From contig NZ_FLOB01000001.1 in assembly GCF_900089775.1 (NCBI RefSeq), positions 186,001 through 250,000 of the forward strand: a DNA stretch of 64,000 bases, given 5' to 3'. The number at the start of each line of letters is the position of its first letter. Position 1 is the stretch's first letter. A program made the translations under genes and the position numbers. The DNA comes from Marinomonas spartinae. Lineage in GTDB: Bacteria > Pseudomonadota > Gammaproteobacteria > Pseudomonadales > Marinomonadaceae. Shown one piece after another: positions 51,088 to 60,171 of the stretch. The notes under the pieces are model-generated. The model was not told where the DNA came from. It ran no database searches and was given only the letters and a program-made list of their open reading frames with translations.

Positions 51088-53493
51088 ATGAATATGAAAA
51101 AAATTCGACTCTCTCCTGCAGCAACGTTTGTAGAGAATTCTAATGGGGTTTTATTGCAATCCGATTTGGGGGATTTCCAATTACACGGTCAAGATGTGAG
51201 TGATTTTATTCGTCATATCTATCCGTTGCTAAAAGGAGATTACAGTGCACAAGACATCTGTGAAAAACTCCCTCAGTACGCTGATTCAAGTATTCACTCT
51301 TTATTATCCCTACTTGAGAAAAATGCATTAGTTGAAGAAATCAGTGATGCCGAGTTATTTTCTCCGCCTTGGTTACCTCATGAGCGTTTTTTGCGGGTTT
51401 GGTCATCGCCGGAAAAGTGTTCTAGTCACGATCTGAAAGAACAGCATATTTTGGTGATCGGTTTAGAGCCTTGGGCCATTACCATGGTTGAAGAACTAGC
51501 AAACACTGGCGTTGGACATATTCATTTGGTGGATAATGATGTTCTGACCAACGAAGACATACTATGTAATCGCTTTTTATCGCAACAAGACTTAGGTAAG
51601 TCGCGCGCAGAAGCCTTACGCGCTGCACTTTGTGAGCGTATAAATTGGTGTAACATCACCTATGAAACTTTGTGTTTAGATAAGCAACAAGCATTCACAC
51701 TTGAGTATTCATCGAAGTGGGATTTAGCGGTGGTTGCTTTGAGTAAAAGTGCTCAATTTTGGTTACAGAAAACCGCTTATTATATTCATGAGCAAGGGAT
51801 TCAAACACTATACGGTAATTTGGATGGCCTAGAATCTTGGGTTGGTCCTGTCGTGAAAACAGATGAAACGCCCTGTTGGAATTGTATGCGCCTACGGCGC
51901 TTAGGTACTGCTGCTAATCCACAAATCGCTCATGAGCTTGATAAAGTGGCGGTGACGAAACAAGCCGGTCGTGCGCGTACTATGCTTAGCTCCATGAGTA
52001 CACTGACTGGACAACAGATGGCAATGGAGGTGTTAAAGCTCATGCTTAACTATACGCCATCCAAGTTAGCAGGTAAGGTCAGTGTGAAAAACCTGATTAC
52101 AGACGAAACTCATCTCCATACCATTATACCTGTTCCTTGGTGCGAGATTTGCCATCATGATAAATCAAAACTTAATGATCAACCTATTCATAATCACCCA
52201 GAAAATCCTTTAAATAACGTAACCAGTATTGAGCAATTGAAAACCTTGCTGGAGGGGTGGATTGATCCGGTGACAGGTATCATAAGGCAATTAAGTGGTC
52301 ACTCTCCTCATTTGCCAGATTTTCCAGTGACCGCATCGGCAGGTGTTGCTACTTTTTCTGCCGGACATTTTGATCCTCGCGCTATGGGGCACGTTGGTTC
52401 AGGGAAAGGGCTGGATGAGATTTCAGCACATATTAGTGCAGTGGGTGAAGCGATTGAGCGTTACTCGGCGGCACGCTTTCGAAAGTCAGCCTGTAAGTAC
52501 GCTGCTATTAAGCAATTAACAGGTGAGTTTGTGGATCCTGACGACCTAGTGCTTTATTCCCCATCGCAGTATCAGTCGATGAATTTTCCTTTTTCAAAAT
52601 GGCGAAAAAATCAAAAAATCCATTGGACGCAAGGTTCCTGGATTGGTACTCAGCGCTCAGTTTGGGTACCCGCTTTGGTGAGTTATTTTAATTTTGAATG
52701 CCCTCATGAAGAACAATTTAGCCAAGTGTCTTCCAATGGATTGGCGGCTGGGCAGAGTCATGAGGATGCTGCTATTCGTGCTACCTATGAGTTAATTGAA
52801 CGGGATGCCATGATGTTAACCTGGTACGCTCAGCTTCCATGTCAAAGATTATCAATAGAGACTCAGTATCAAGGTAAAATGCGGCTTTTGATTGATGACA
52901 TTGTGAGTCAAGGGATCGAACTAGAGCTTTATCTATTGGATGTTGGTATCCATGTGCCAACGGTTGTCTGCTTAGCCTTAGGCGACGGTATGCGCTCCCC
53001 TGCTGTTTCTGTCGCCTTGGCTACTCACGGAGACATTCATGTGGCCATGCGTAAAGCTCTGCTGGAGCAAGGACACGTCATGCCTTATTTATGCCATCTG
53101 ATGAGGTCGGGTCATAAATTGCCACGGCATGTTCATGAGGTACAATCATTGGAAGATCATGCGGCTTACTATTTTTCGAGTGATAAAAAGTCAGCGTTCG
53201 ACTTTATGCGTCAGCCATTAGAACAAGCCATTGAACCAGCCCAATGGGACTTTCCTGTGGTTGCCAATATCGATGACTTACGTCAACGGCTACTGGCTGC
53301 CAAAGTGGATGTGGCTATTGTCGATGTTACTTCACCTGACGTGGCATTAAGTCCGTTTAAGGTAGCTCGTGCCGTGGGCGTTAATATGCAACCTATCCAT
53401 TTCGGCGAGCAATTTAAGCGCGTAAATAACCCTCGGCTGCGCCAGCTACTGAAAGGTCAGGCCGTTAATGCCAACCCCCACCCAATTGCTTAA
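51088..53493 (+). CDS. fused TOMM cyclodehydratase (RRE / E1-ThiF-like / YcaO)
   Basis: An 801-residue fusion. Residues about 1-90 look like a PqqD-type leader-binding (RRE) domain. Residues about 115-360 are an E1/ThiF-like domain (HILVIGLEPWAITMVEELAN, lacking the usual GxGxxG) with zinc cysteines C263/C266 (CWNC) and C352/C355 (CEIC). From about residue 410 it is a YcaO domain with the acidic ATP/Mg motifs GEAIERYS (E454, E457) and YELIERDA (E568, E571). The end NANPHPIA resembles a shortened proline-rich YcaO C-terminus. YcaO enzymes activate amide backbones with ATP to form azolines. An FMN azoline oxidase gene is absent. The start may be ATG 51094. Confidence 0.9.
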   Translation: MNMKKIRLSPAATFVENSNGVLLQSDLGDFQLHGQDVSDFIRHIYPLLKGDYSAQDICEKLPQYADSSIHSLLSLLEKNALVEEISDAELFSPPWLPHERFLRVWSSPEKCSSHDLKEQHILVIGLEPWAITMVEELANTGVGHIHLVDNDVLTNEDILCNRFLSQQDLGKSRAEALRAALCERINWCNITYETLCLDKQQAFTLEYSSKWDLAVVALSKSAQFWLQKTAYYIHEQGIQTLYGNLDGLESWVGPVVKTDETPCWNCMRLRRLGTAANPQIAHELDKVAVTKQAGRARTMLSSMSTLTGQQMAMEVLKLMLNYTPSKLAGKVSVKNLITDETHLHTIIPVPWCEICHHDKSKLNDQPIHNHPENPLNNVTSIEQLKTLLEGWIDPVTGIIRQLSGHSPHLPDFPVTASAGVATFSAGHFDPRAMGHVGSGKGLDEISAHISAVGEAIERYSAARFRKSACKYAAIKQLTGEFVDPDDLVLYSPSQYQSMNFPFSKWRKNQKIHWTQGSWIGTQRSVWVPALVSYFNFECPHEEQFSQVSSNGLAAGQSHEDAAIRATYELIERDAMMLTWYAQLPCQRLSIETQYQGKMRLLIDDIVSQGIELELYLLDVGIHVPTVVCLALGDGMRSPAVSVALATHGDIHVAMRKALLEQGHVMPYLCHLMRSGHKLPRHVHEVQSLEDHAAYYFSSDKKSAFDFMRQPLEQAIEPAQWDFPVVANIDDLRQRLLAAKVDVAIVDVTSPDVALSPFKVARAVGVNMQPIHFGEQFKRVNNPRLRQLLKGQAVNANPHPIA

Positions 53494-53509
53494 CCAAGGA
53501 AGAAAGAAG

Positions 53510-54460
53510 ATGAGAATACTCGTTTGTGGCACCAATTATGGGTCAACCTATATTAGAGCTCTCGCCATGAGTCATGGCTCCATGACATTGGTTGGCATTT
53601 TATCAACCGGTAGCGCTCGCTCGAAAGCCTATGCTCAACATGTACAGATCCCCCATTATTCCAATATAAAAGATATCCCTGATCATTCCGTTGATATCGC
53701 CTGTGTCGCTGTACCTGGTGAGGCAGGACAAGTTCTGGTGCTTGCCTTGTTGGAAAAAGGTATTCATGTGCTATGTGAGCACCCTATTGGTGCCTTGCAA
53801 ATGCGCAAGGCGCTAGAGTTAGCTCAGAAGAAACAGTGTGTGTTTCAGGTAAATGCGCATTTTTCTGATTTATATGCCCCGCAAGCGTTTTATAACGCCC
53901 TGCATGTAGCACGCCAAGCGGGTGAGTGTTTACACTATGAACTCTCCGTTAATTTAAGGACCCTGTATTCAGGGTTGGATTTGCTAGGACGAGCATTAGG
54001 GACCCTCAAAGGGATATTAGTTAGTCCCCCAGCAGACCCTAACGCCCTTTTTGTTAACCTGACTTTATCCGGCCCTTCCGTTAATGTTTCCATGCTATGC
54101 CAAAATTTCGCTTCAGAGGCTGATGATGGTTCTGCCACACTCATTAACCATCGAATGAGCGCCACTTTCCCCCATGGTAATTTGCTTTTAGCCGAAACGA
54201 ACGGTCCTGTCCTTTGGTTTCCCTCTCCTGTTTCTATGCCAGCTGATCAGTGGCAAAACTACTTACCTGTAGATTTAGCCGTTCTGAAACAAGACCAATT
54301 GATGGGACAAAGGGATGGAGCGAACTTAGCAAAAATACAAGCTATGGAATCGACTATACAAGGAGGCCCCACGCCTTTAGAACAAGAGCCAGAGTATCTA
54401 TTACAACTGTCTGCCTTATGGGAGGAAACGTTAGCCACCTTGCAACCTGAGTTAGCATAA
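53510..54460 (+). CDS. thiazolinyl imide reductase-like oxidoreductase (Gfo/Idh/MocA fold)
   Basis: A 316-residue NAD(P)H-dependent reductase starting MRILVCGTNYGSTYIRALA. The Rossmann loop is GTNYGSTYI. VLCEHPIGA occupies the place of the EKP lysine motif of sugar dehydrogenases, a feature I associate with Irp3/PchG-type thiazolinyl imide reductases of siderophore assembly. I place the start at 53510 with AAGGAAG upstream; a longer frame from 53468 overlaps the YcaO gene. It lies 16 bp after the YcaO stop. Reduction of peptide thiazolines to thiazolidines is inferred. No NRPS gene is nearby. Confidence 0.82.
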   Translation: MRILVCGTNYGSTYIRALAMSHGSMTLVGILSTGSARSKAYAQHVQIPHYSNIKDIPDHSVDIACVAVPGEAGQVLVLALLEKGIHVLCEHPIGALQMRKALELAQKKQCVFQVNAHFSDLYAPQAFYNALHVARQAGECLHYELSVNLRTLYSGLDLLGRALGTLKGILVSPPADPNALFVNLTLSGPSVNVSMLCQNFASEADDGSATLINHRMSATFPHGNLLLAETNGPVLWFPSPVSMPADQWQNYLPVDLAVLKQDQLMGQRDGANLAKIQAMESTIQGGPTPLEQEPEYLLQLSALWEETLATLQPELA

Positions 54461-54586
54461 GCTTGTTGGACTGGAGGTGATGGGTTTGGTGGCTTATGCT
54501 GTAAGGGCCATTGTGTTACGAAGAGGTGCTGTGTTTACAATGAATAATGAGTAACAGTTTTATTTATTGTAATAAAATAGGAACAA

Positions 54587-54627
54587 TAAAAGAGCCACTT
54601 CACTTCCTGTTAGACGTGGCTCTTTTT
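54587..54627. terminator. bidirectional terminator after the RiPP-like locus
   Basis: AAAAGAGCCAC (54588-54598) pairs with GTGGCTCTTTT (54616-54626), with an A run before and a T run after. It ends both the imide reductase transcript and the convergent qorB-like gene. Confidence 0.88.
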
Positions 54628-54645
54628 GTTGATAGCGGTCAGCGT

Positions 54646-55491
54646 TTACAGTGCGGCTTTAATACTGTCTTCGATGGGGGTCGTCGGACGGCCGATGAGA
54701 GTAGATAGATCCTTGCTGTTGCTAAATAATCCGCCTTGAGAAGCGCCTGTTTCTGAGTTCGCTAAAATCGCTGCAAAACCTTCTGGTAAACCAGCACCAA
54801 CCAGAATTTTAGCGTATTCGGCTTCTGGGACATTTTGGTAGGTGACGGTTTTACCTGATACCTTGCTAATGGCTGCGGCGTATTCGTTGAGAGTAAAGGC
54901 GTTATCACCAGCCAATTCATATACTTTGCCAGCTTGACCTTCTTTAACCAATACGGCTGCCGCTGCGGCCGCGTAGTCTGCACGTGCTGCGGTAGACAGT
55001 TTTCCATCTCCAGCACAGCCAACCACACCGTATTCTAAGGCTGTCGCGACGCCCATGGTGTAGTTTTCTGAATACCAACCATTGCGAAGCAATACATAAG
55101 GCACGCCAGAGTCCGCTAACAGTTTTTCGGTTGCAACATGTTCTTCTGCCAAAATAAGCGTAGATGTATCGGCGTTCAAAATACTGGTATAAGCAATGAG
55201 TGATACCCCTGTTTGTTTGGCGGCATCGATAACATTGCCGTGTTGAGGTGCACGTTGTCCTACTTCGCTAGAAGAGATCAATAGTACTTTATCGACCCCT
55301 TCCATGGCGGCTACAAGTGAATCAAGGTCGTTGTAATCGGCCTGACGAACCTGAATACCTTTCTCTTTTAAATCCGCGTTTTTCTCTGGGTTTCGAACCG
55401 CGGCAATGATTTGATTTGCTGGGGTGGTCTTTAACAAGTTATCAATCACCAAACGGCCTAATTGGCCTGAAGCGCCTGTAATTAACATCAT
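54646..55491 (-). CDS. qorB: NAD(P)H:quinone oxidoreductase-type NmrA family protein (YtfG/QorB-like)
   Basis: A 281-residue NmrA-like SDR: LITGASGQLGRLVIDNLLKT cofactor loop, then ADYNDLDSLVAAMEGVDKVLLISSSEVGQR, very like E. coli YtfG. The ATG at 55491 is preceded by AAGGAG at 8 bp; the frame continues upstream through the divergent regulator, which is not coding. Its partner regulator (YtfH-like) is divergent, as in E. coli. The role is probably quinone or electrophile reduction. Confidence 0.88.
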   Translation of the reverse strand: MMLITGASGQLGRLVIDNLLKTTPANQIIAAVRNPEKNADLKEKGIQVRQADYNDLDSLVAAMEGVDKVLLISSSEVGQRAPQHGNVIDAAKQTGVSLIAYTSILNADTSTLILAEEHVATEKLLADSGVPYVLLRNGWYSENYTMGVATALEYGVVGCAGDGKLSTAARADYAAAAAAVLVKEGQAGKVYELAGDNAFTLNEYAAAISKVSGKTVTYQNVPEAEYAKILVGAGLPEGFAAILANSETGASQGGLFSNSKDLSTLIGRPTTPIEDSIKAAL

Positions 55492-55576
55492 GAGTTTTTC
55501 TCCTTTTCGTTTGAATCTGTTAAGGATAGAATATATCACTAACAAACTTTTAGTAAGTACATACAAAAAGGTAAGT

Positions 55577-56005
55577 ATGAAAAATAATTCGATCCTTCCC
55601 TCCATAGAGGAAAACAAAACAGTAAAGAAAAACTCAGACATTGCCCATTCGTTTGAGCGGGGGGATGTGTTTTCCGATAAGTGTCCTTCTCGTGCGGTAC
55701 TCAACCATGTGACTAGCCGTTGGGGGGTATTGGTATTGGTGGCGTTAAAAAATGGTCAAGTTCATCGTTTTAGTGAATTACGCCGTGCGATTAACGGAGT
55801 GAGTGAAAAAATGCTCGCCCAGACTTTGCAGACGTTAGAGCACGATGGCTTTGTACTGCGGACATCTTACCCAGTCGTTCCGCCTCATGTGGAATACAGT
55901 TTGACCTCTTTAGGCTTTGAAGTCAGTGAGCGTGTCGCGGCACTGGTAAATTGGCTAGAAGATAATATCCTTCTTATTTTAGAGGGAAAAACTCAAGTAC
56001 AGTGA
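55577..56005 (+). CDS. HxlR-family transcriptional regulator (YtfH-like)
   Basis: A 142-residue winged-helix regulator with the HxlR core: CPSRAVLNHVTSRWGVLVLVAL, FSELRRAINGVSEKMLAQTL and the wing DGFVLRTSYPVVPPHVEYSLT. Cys in DKCPSR is the usual redox- or electrophile-sensing position in this family. ATG 55577 has AAGG upstream; the in-frame extension to 55424 lies inside the divergent qorB-like gene. It likely controls that gene. Confidence 0.87.
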   Translation: MKNNSILPSIEENKTVKKNSDIAHSFERGDVFSDKCPSRAVLNHVTSRWGVLVLVALKNGQVHRFSELRRAINGVSEKMLAQTLQTLEHDGFVLRTSYPVVPPHVEYSLTSLGFEVSERVAALVNWLEDNILLILEGKTQVQ

Positions 56006-56076
56006 TGGTAAGGTTTAATAAGGGGGAAGCGGAAGGCGCTTTGATAAAATGGCCACTTTATACTTTCTTTCAGCAG

Positions 56077-56104
56077 TTTGGAGTAAGTAAGCACTTACTC
56101 CAAA
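56077..56104. terminator. hairpin between convergent genes
   Basis: TTTGGAGTAAGT (56077-56088) and ACTTACTCCAAA (56093-56104) form a perfect 12-bp stem with an AAGC loop between the HxlR and gmhB genes. T richness follows only loosely on either side. Confidence 0.65.
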
Positions 56105-56118
56105 TCTCTGTTTATTTA

Positions 56119-56673
56119 CTAATATTTATGTAATATTGAGATAGCAAACGCAGATAGGTCTGTATAAACGTCGAAATAAAAATCGATGTCTTTGTACTGC
56201 GTTTCACGTCCTTTTCCTGTTAACACTAGTACAGGAGAACAGCCCCGAGCCCTACCTGCCTCTAAGTCCCGTAGTGAGTCGCCGACCATAATGGCTGGGG
56301 TGGTTTCGAAAGATAAGCCTAGTTTGGTTTCAATGGCTTCAATCATGCCACTCTTTGGCTTGCGACAATTGCAATTGTCATCAGGACCATGCGGGCAATA
56401 TTCAATGCCAGCGATTGTGCCGCCTTCTGCTTCCACTAACTGAATCATTTTATCGTGCATGGCTTGTAATGTTGCTTCGTCATAATAGCCACGCGCAATG
56501 CCTGATTGGTTGGTGACCACAAAGACCTGAAATCCGGCTTTGGACAAGGCGGCAATAGATTTGATACTGCCTGGCAGTGGGATCCATTCGTCGACAGACT
56601 TCACATAGGCATCGGAGTCCTGATTAATGACACCATCTCGGTCTAGTAGAATAATCGGCTTAACTTGCGCCAT
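56119..56673 (-). CDS. gmhB: D-glycero-beta-D-manno-heptose-1,7-bisphosphate 7-phosphatase
   Basis: GmhB removes the C7 phosphate in ADP-heptose synthesis for LPS inner core. The 184-residue HAD phosphatase has LLDRDGVINQD (motif I), VVTNQSGIARGYY (motif II), the zinc-binding cysteine loop CPHGPDDNCNCRKP, and MVGDSLRDLEAGRARGC (motif IV). Length is typical. In related genomes this gene sits near glyS/glyQ; here it lies between ybaK and a convergent HxlR gene. Confidence 0.92.
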   Translation of the reverse strand: MAQVKPIILLDRDGVINQDSDAYVKSVDEWIPLPGSIKSIAALSKAGFQVFVVTNQSGIARGYYDEATLQAMHDKMIQLVEAEGGTIAGIEYCPHGPDDNCNCRKPKSGMIEAIETKLGLSFETTPAIMVGDSLRDLEAGRARGCSPVLVLTGKGRETQYKDIDFYFDVYTDLSAFAISILHKY

Positions 56674-56729
56674 GTTATGTCCTTTCGCTGTTTGTTGAGT
56701 AAAATGAATACGTTCTCTTTGATACTATG

Positions 56730-57203
56730 CTATTGCTTATCACGAATGTTGGTGAAGCTGGCTTTGCGACATGCCAAGCTCAAATCAATGGGAGCTAGGC
56801 CTATGTCTAAGCCGCGCTTGCCGCCGCTCACATACACTTTTTTCAGTGCTTGGGCGCTGTCGTCAATACAGGTGGTTAAGCTTTTCTTTTGCCCTATCGG
56901 ACTAATCCCACCGACCAGATATCCTGTTAGTCGTTCTGCTTCTTTGGGGTCTGCCATACGAAGCTTTTTAACCTTGAAAGCTGCTGCTGCACGTTTTAGG
57001 TTTAAGGTACCAGTGACAGGAACAATCGCAACAAAAAACTGTTTGTCATCGCTCACTAATAAGGTTTTAAACACGTTGTTGGCATCGATGTTAAGCTTCT
57101 CGGCGGCTTCTTCTCCAAAATTAGTACAATTTGGATCGTGTTCATATTCATGGATTGAGAAGTTGATTTTAAGCTTCTTCAATTGATTGATGGCTGGTGT
57201 CAT
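56730..57203 (-). CDS. ybaK: Cys-tRNA(Pro) deacylase YbaK
   Basis: A 157-residue trans-editing enzyme that hydrolyses Cys-tRNA(Pro). Family features are FSIHEYEHDPNCTNFGEEAAE, FKTLLVSDDKQFFVAIVPV, the lysines of RAAAAFKVKK and GYLVGGISPIGQKK. It is 56 bp upstream of gmhB and may be co-transcribed. The trk genes lie further upstream on the same strand. Confidence 0.93.
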   Translation of the reverse strand: MTPAINQLKKLKINFSIHEYEHDPNCTNFGEEAAEKLNIDANNVFKTLLVSDDKQFFVAIVPVTGTLNLKRAAAAFKVKKLRMADPKEAERLTGYLVGGISPIGQKKSLTTCIDDSAQALKKVYVSGGKRGLDIGLAPIDLSLACRKASFTNIRDKQ

Positions 57204-57262
57204 TTGCTTTCCTATCTATTCTTTTACTAACTTTTCTCTTGTCATGCTAATCCATGTAACCG

Positions 57263-58711
57263 TTACTTTTGCCAAAACATTGGTGTGAATAATACCAGCA
57301 AAGTAAAGACTTCTAAGCGCCCAAGTAACATGGCAAAGCACAGCATCCATTTTGCCGAATCGTTGATGCCTGCATAAGTACTGGAGACACTGCCTAACCC
57401 GGGCCCTAAGTTATTGAGAGTCGCCGCTACAGCTGACCATGCCGTTACTTGGTCAACGCCTGTTGCCATTAGCCCGACCATTAGTATGACATACACCAAT
57501 AGATAGGCAGAAAAGAATCCCCATACTGCAGAAACCACACGCTCTGGAATGGCTTTTCCGCCTACTTTCACAGGAATGATCGCGTTGGGGTGAATCAAAC
57601 GCTGGATCTCTCGTAGGCCCTGCTTAAGGATTAAGAGAATACGGATGACCTTCATTCCTCCCCCTGTGGAACTAGCACAGCCTCCTGCAAAGGAAGTGAT
57701 GATCAATAAGAAAGGTAAAAAGTGAGGCCAAGTGGCAAAGTTCGCTGTGCCGAAGCCTGAGGTGGTGGCAATAGAAACCGACTCAAAGACAGCGTAGCGT
57801 AGTGACGTGCCCCAATCATAGGTTGAGGTCATTCCTAATACGATCACTGATAAGGTAATGGTACAGGCCAAAATAAACAAGAAGAAGCGTGCTTCAGGAT
57901 CTGCTAGATAGTGCCAAACGCTTTTATGGCGCCATGCATGAAAATGTAATGCGAAGTTAAAAGCGGAGACGATCATAAAAAAGGTAGCGATCATCTCGAT
58001 GCTAATGCTATTAAAATAGCCAATACTATCGTCGTGTGTCGAAAAGCCACCAATTGCTACGGTAGAAAAGCTATGGCAAATGGCATCGAATACATCCATA
58101 CCCGCTAACCAATACCCAAGAGCACAGAGGATGGTTAGTGTGGCATAGATGTACCACAGTGCTTTGGCTGTTTCAGCAATACGAGGGGTTAATTTCGAGT
58201 CTTTAACAGGCCCTGGTGTCTCGGCTCGATAGAGTTGCATGCCTCCGATTCCTAACATAGGCATGATGGCAACCGCCAATACGATAATCCCCATGCCTCC
58301 TAACCAGGTTAGTAATTGGCGATATAACAGGATGGATTTAGGCAAATTGTCTATGCCCGTTAGAATAGTGGCCCCTGTAGTGGTGAGACCAGAAACCGAC
58401 TCAAACAGAGAGTCGGTAAAACTCAGATCAGGCTGCGTGGCGAGAAAGAAAGGTACAGAACCAAACAAGCCTAGTACCGTCCAAAATAACACCGTAATTA
58501 AAAAGCCATCACGGATTTTCAACTCTCCGCGGTTTTTCCGTACCGGAAACCAAAGTACAAAACCACATAAGAGATTGATGGCCATAGCATATAAAAAAGA
58601 GTCTAACTCGCCATCGTGATAAATCAGGGAGACAATAATGGGTGGCAAGATCGATAGGCTAAACACCATGACCAATAACCCAATGACGCGTAAAATTACT
58701 CGAAAATGCAT
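57263..58711 (-). CDS. trkH: Trk system potassium uptake protein TrkH
   Basis: A 482-residue inner-membrane channel of the Trk system, with four pore repeats (ESVSGLTTTGATI, FSTVAIGGFSTHD, CASSTGGGMKVI, NNLGPGLGSVSS). It starts with hydrophobic helices (ILRVIGLLVMVFSLSILPPI). It works with TrkA, encoded just upstream on the same strand with an 86-bp gap. A second, unrelated KtrB-type channel is at 16-17 kb. Confidence 0.95.
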   Translation of the reverse strand: MHFRVILRVIGLLVMVFSLSILPPIIVSLIYHDGELDSFLYAMAINLLCGFVLWFPVRKNRGELKIRDGFLITVLFWTVLGLFGSVPFFLATQPDLSFTDSLFESVSGLTTTGATILTGIDNLPKSILLYRQLLTWLGGMGIIVLAVAIMPMLGIGGMQLYRAETPGPVKDSKLTPRIAETAKALWYIYATLTILCALGYWLAGMDVFDAICHSFSTVAIGGFSTHDDSIGYFNSISIEMIATFFMIVSAFNFALHFHAWRHKSVWHYLADPEARFFLFILACTITLSVIVLGMTSTYDWGTSLRYAVFESVSIATTSGFGTANFATWPHFLPFLLIITSFAGGCASSTGGGMKVIRILLILKQGLREIQRLIHPNAIIPVKVGGKAIPERVVSAVWGFFSAYLLVYVILMVGLMATGVDQVTAWSAVAATLNNLGPGLGSVSSTYAGINDSAKWMLCFAMLLGRLEVFTLLVLFTPMFWQK

Positions 58712-58797
58712 ATTCGCTTCCTAGCACCTGATTGTCTTGAAAGTCTTACTCTAATTTTCTATTGGATGAGTTTTCTAATTTAAGACTCGCAACCCCT

Positions 58798-60171
58798 TTA
58801 AAAGAAAGACAGCCCAACTTGGAATAATTGTTCAACCGCAGGGATTTGCTTTTTGTTGGAGACAAAGATGATGACATGATCCTCTGCTTGAATGATGACA
58901 TCCCCAGTTGCCAAAATCACATCGTCCTCACGTACAATCGCCGCGATGGTAGCGCCTTCCGGTAAGTTCACTTTAGCTATGCTTCTACCGACTACTTTGG
59001 AAGATCGATAATCACCATGTGCTACTGCTTCCAGTGCTTCTGCGGCCCCTTTTCGCATGGAGTGTACGTTGACGACATCGCCTCGACGGATATAAGTTAG
59101 CAAGGAACTGATTGTCGTTTGTTGGGGCGAAATGGCGATATCGATCATGCCTTCTTGGACGATGTCCACATAAGCGGGGTTATTGATGATGGTCATAACC
59201 GTGCGCACGCCCAATACTTTAGCCAACATGGACGACATGATATTCGCTTCATCGTTGTTGGTCAGCGCGCAGAATACATCAGTAGACTCAATGTTCTCTT
59301 CCTGTAAAAGCTCTTTTCTAGAAGCATCGCCATTTAGCACTATGGTCTTATCCAATGTTTCGGATAGATAGCGGCAACGTTCTGGATTACGCTCAATGAT
59401 TTTTACACGATATTCTTTTTCAAGACTGTGGGCCAGACGCTCACCAATGTTACCACCACCGGCGATAATGATACGACGGTATGGTGTATCAAGGGGACGT
59501 AACTCACTCATGACATCCAACACATCTCGCTGCGCTGTCAGGAAAAACACTTCATCGTTGGCATGAATCCGTGTGTTGCCATCGGGTTTGATCGATGCGC
59601 CATCGCGATAAATCGCCGCAATACGTGTCTGAATTGACGGCATGTGCTCTCGTAAATAGCTGATGGGTTGATCGATCAATGGACCGCCCTTTTCGGCTTT
59701 GATGACCACAAGTTGTACTTTGCCATTGGCAAACTCCATCACCTGTAGTGCACCAGGGTAACGAATCAAACGGCTTAAATGTTTGGTGACTTCTTTTTCC
59801 GGACTGATTCTGACATCGATCGGGAGCGCTTGATCACTGAATAATTCGGGGTATTTTGCATAAGCACTGGAGCGTACTCGGCCAATCTTGGTCGGTGTTT
59901 TAAACAAAGTGTGAGCCACTTGGCAAGCGACCATATTGGTTTCGTCTTGGTTACTAACGGCAATGAGCATATCCGCGTCATTACACCCTGCCTGCTCGAG
60001 TACATCTGGATGTGAACCACTTCCTTCGACCGTTTGGATATCGAGCCGATCTTGTAATTCTCTAAGGCGGACTAAATCCGTATCAATAACCGTAATGTCG
60101 TTGTCTTCATTCGCGAGGTTTTCTGCGAGCGTTGCGCCAACCTGGCCTGCTCCGATAATGATGATTTTCAT
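58798..60171 (-). CDS. trkA: Trk system potassium uptake regulatory protein TrkA
   Basis: A 457-residue cytoplasmic NAD(H)-binding regulator with two tandem RCK_N/RCK_C units. The first Rossmann motif is IIIGAGQVGATLAENLANEDND, the second IIIAGGGNIGERLAHSLEKEY at about residue 232. It binds TrkH and gates K+ flux. In many gammaproteobacteria trkA follows rsmB in the def-fmt-rsmB-trkA order, as here, but the gap is unusually long. Confidence 0.96.
   Translation of the reverse strand: MKIIIIGAGQVGATLAENLANEDNDITVIDTDLVRLRELQDRLDIQTVEGSGSHPDVLEQAGCNDADMLIAVSNQDETNMVACQVAHTLFKTPTKIGRVRSSAYAKYPELFSDQALPIDVRISPEKEVTKHLSRLIRYPGALQVMEFANGKVQLVVIKAEKGGPLIDQPISYLREHMPSIQTRIAAIYRDGASIKPDGNTRIHANDEVFFLTAQRDVLDVMSELRPLDTPYRRIIIAGGGNIGERLAHSLEKEYRVKIIERNPERCRYLSETLDKTIVLNGDASRKELLQEENIESTDVFCALTNNDEANIMSSMLAKVLGVRTVMTIINNPAYVDIVQEGMIDIAISPQQTTISSLLTYIRRGDVVNVHSMRKGAAEALEAVAHGDYRSSKVVGRSIAKVNLPEGATIAAIVREDDVILATGDVIIQAEDHVIIFVSNKKQIPAVEQLFQVGLSFF

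Noticed and set aside
53468..53509. Longer N-terminus of the imide reductase-like protein (14 residues)
   Set aside because: It overlaps the 3' end of the YcaO gene; the ATG at 53510 has a clear RBS and begins directly with the Rossmann strand.
55492..55704. Longer N-terminus of the qorB-like protein (71 extra residues)
   Set aside because: This stretch is antisense to the divergent HxlR gene. The ATG at 55491 with AAGGAG gives a normal family start.
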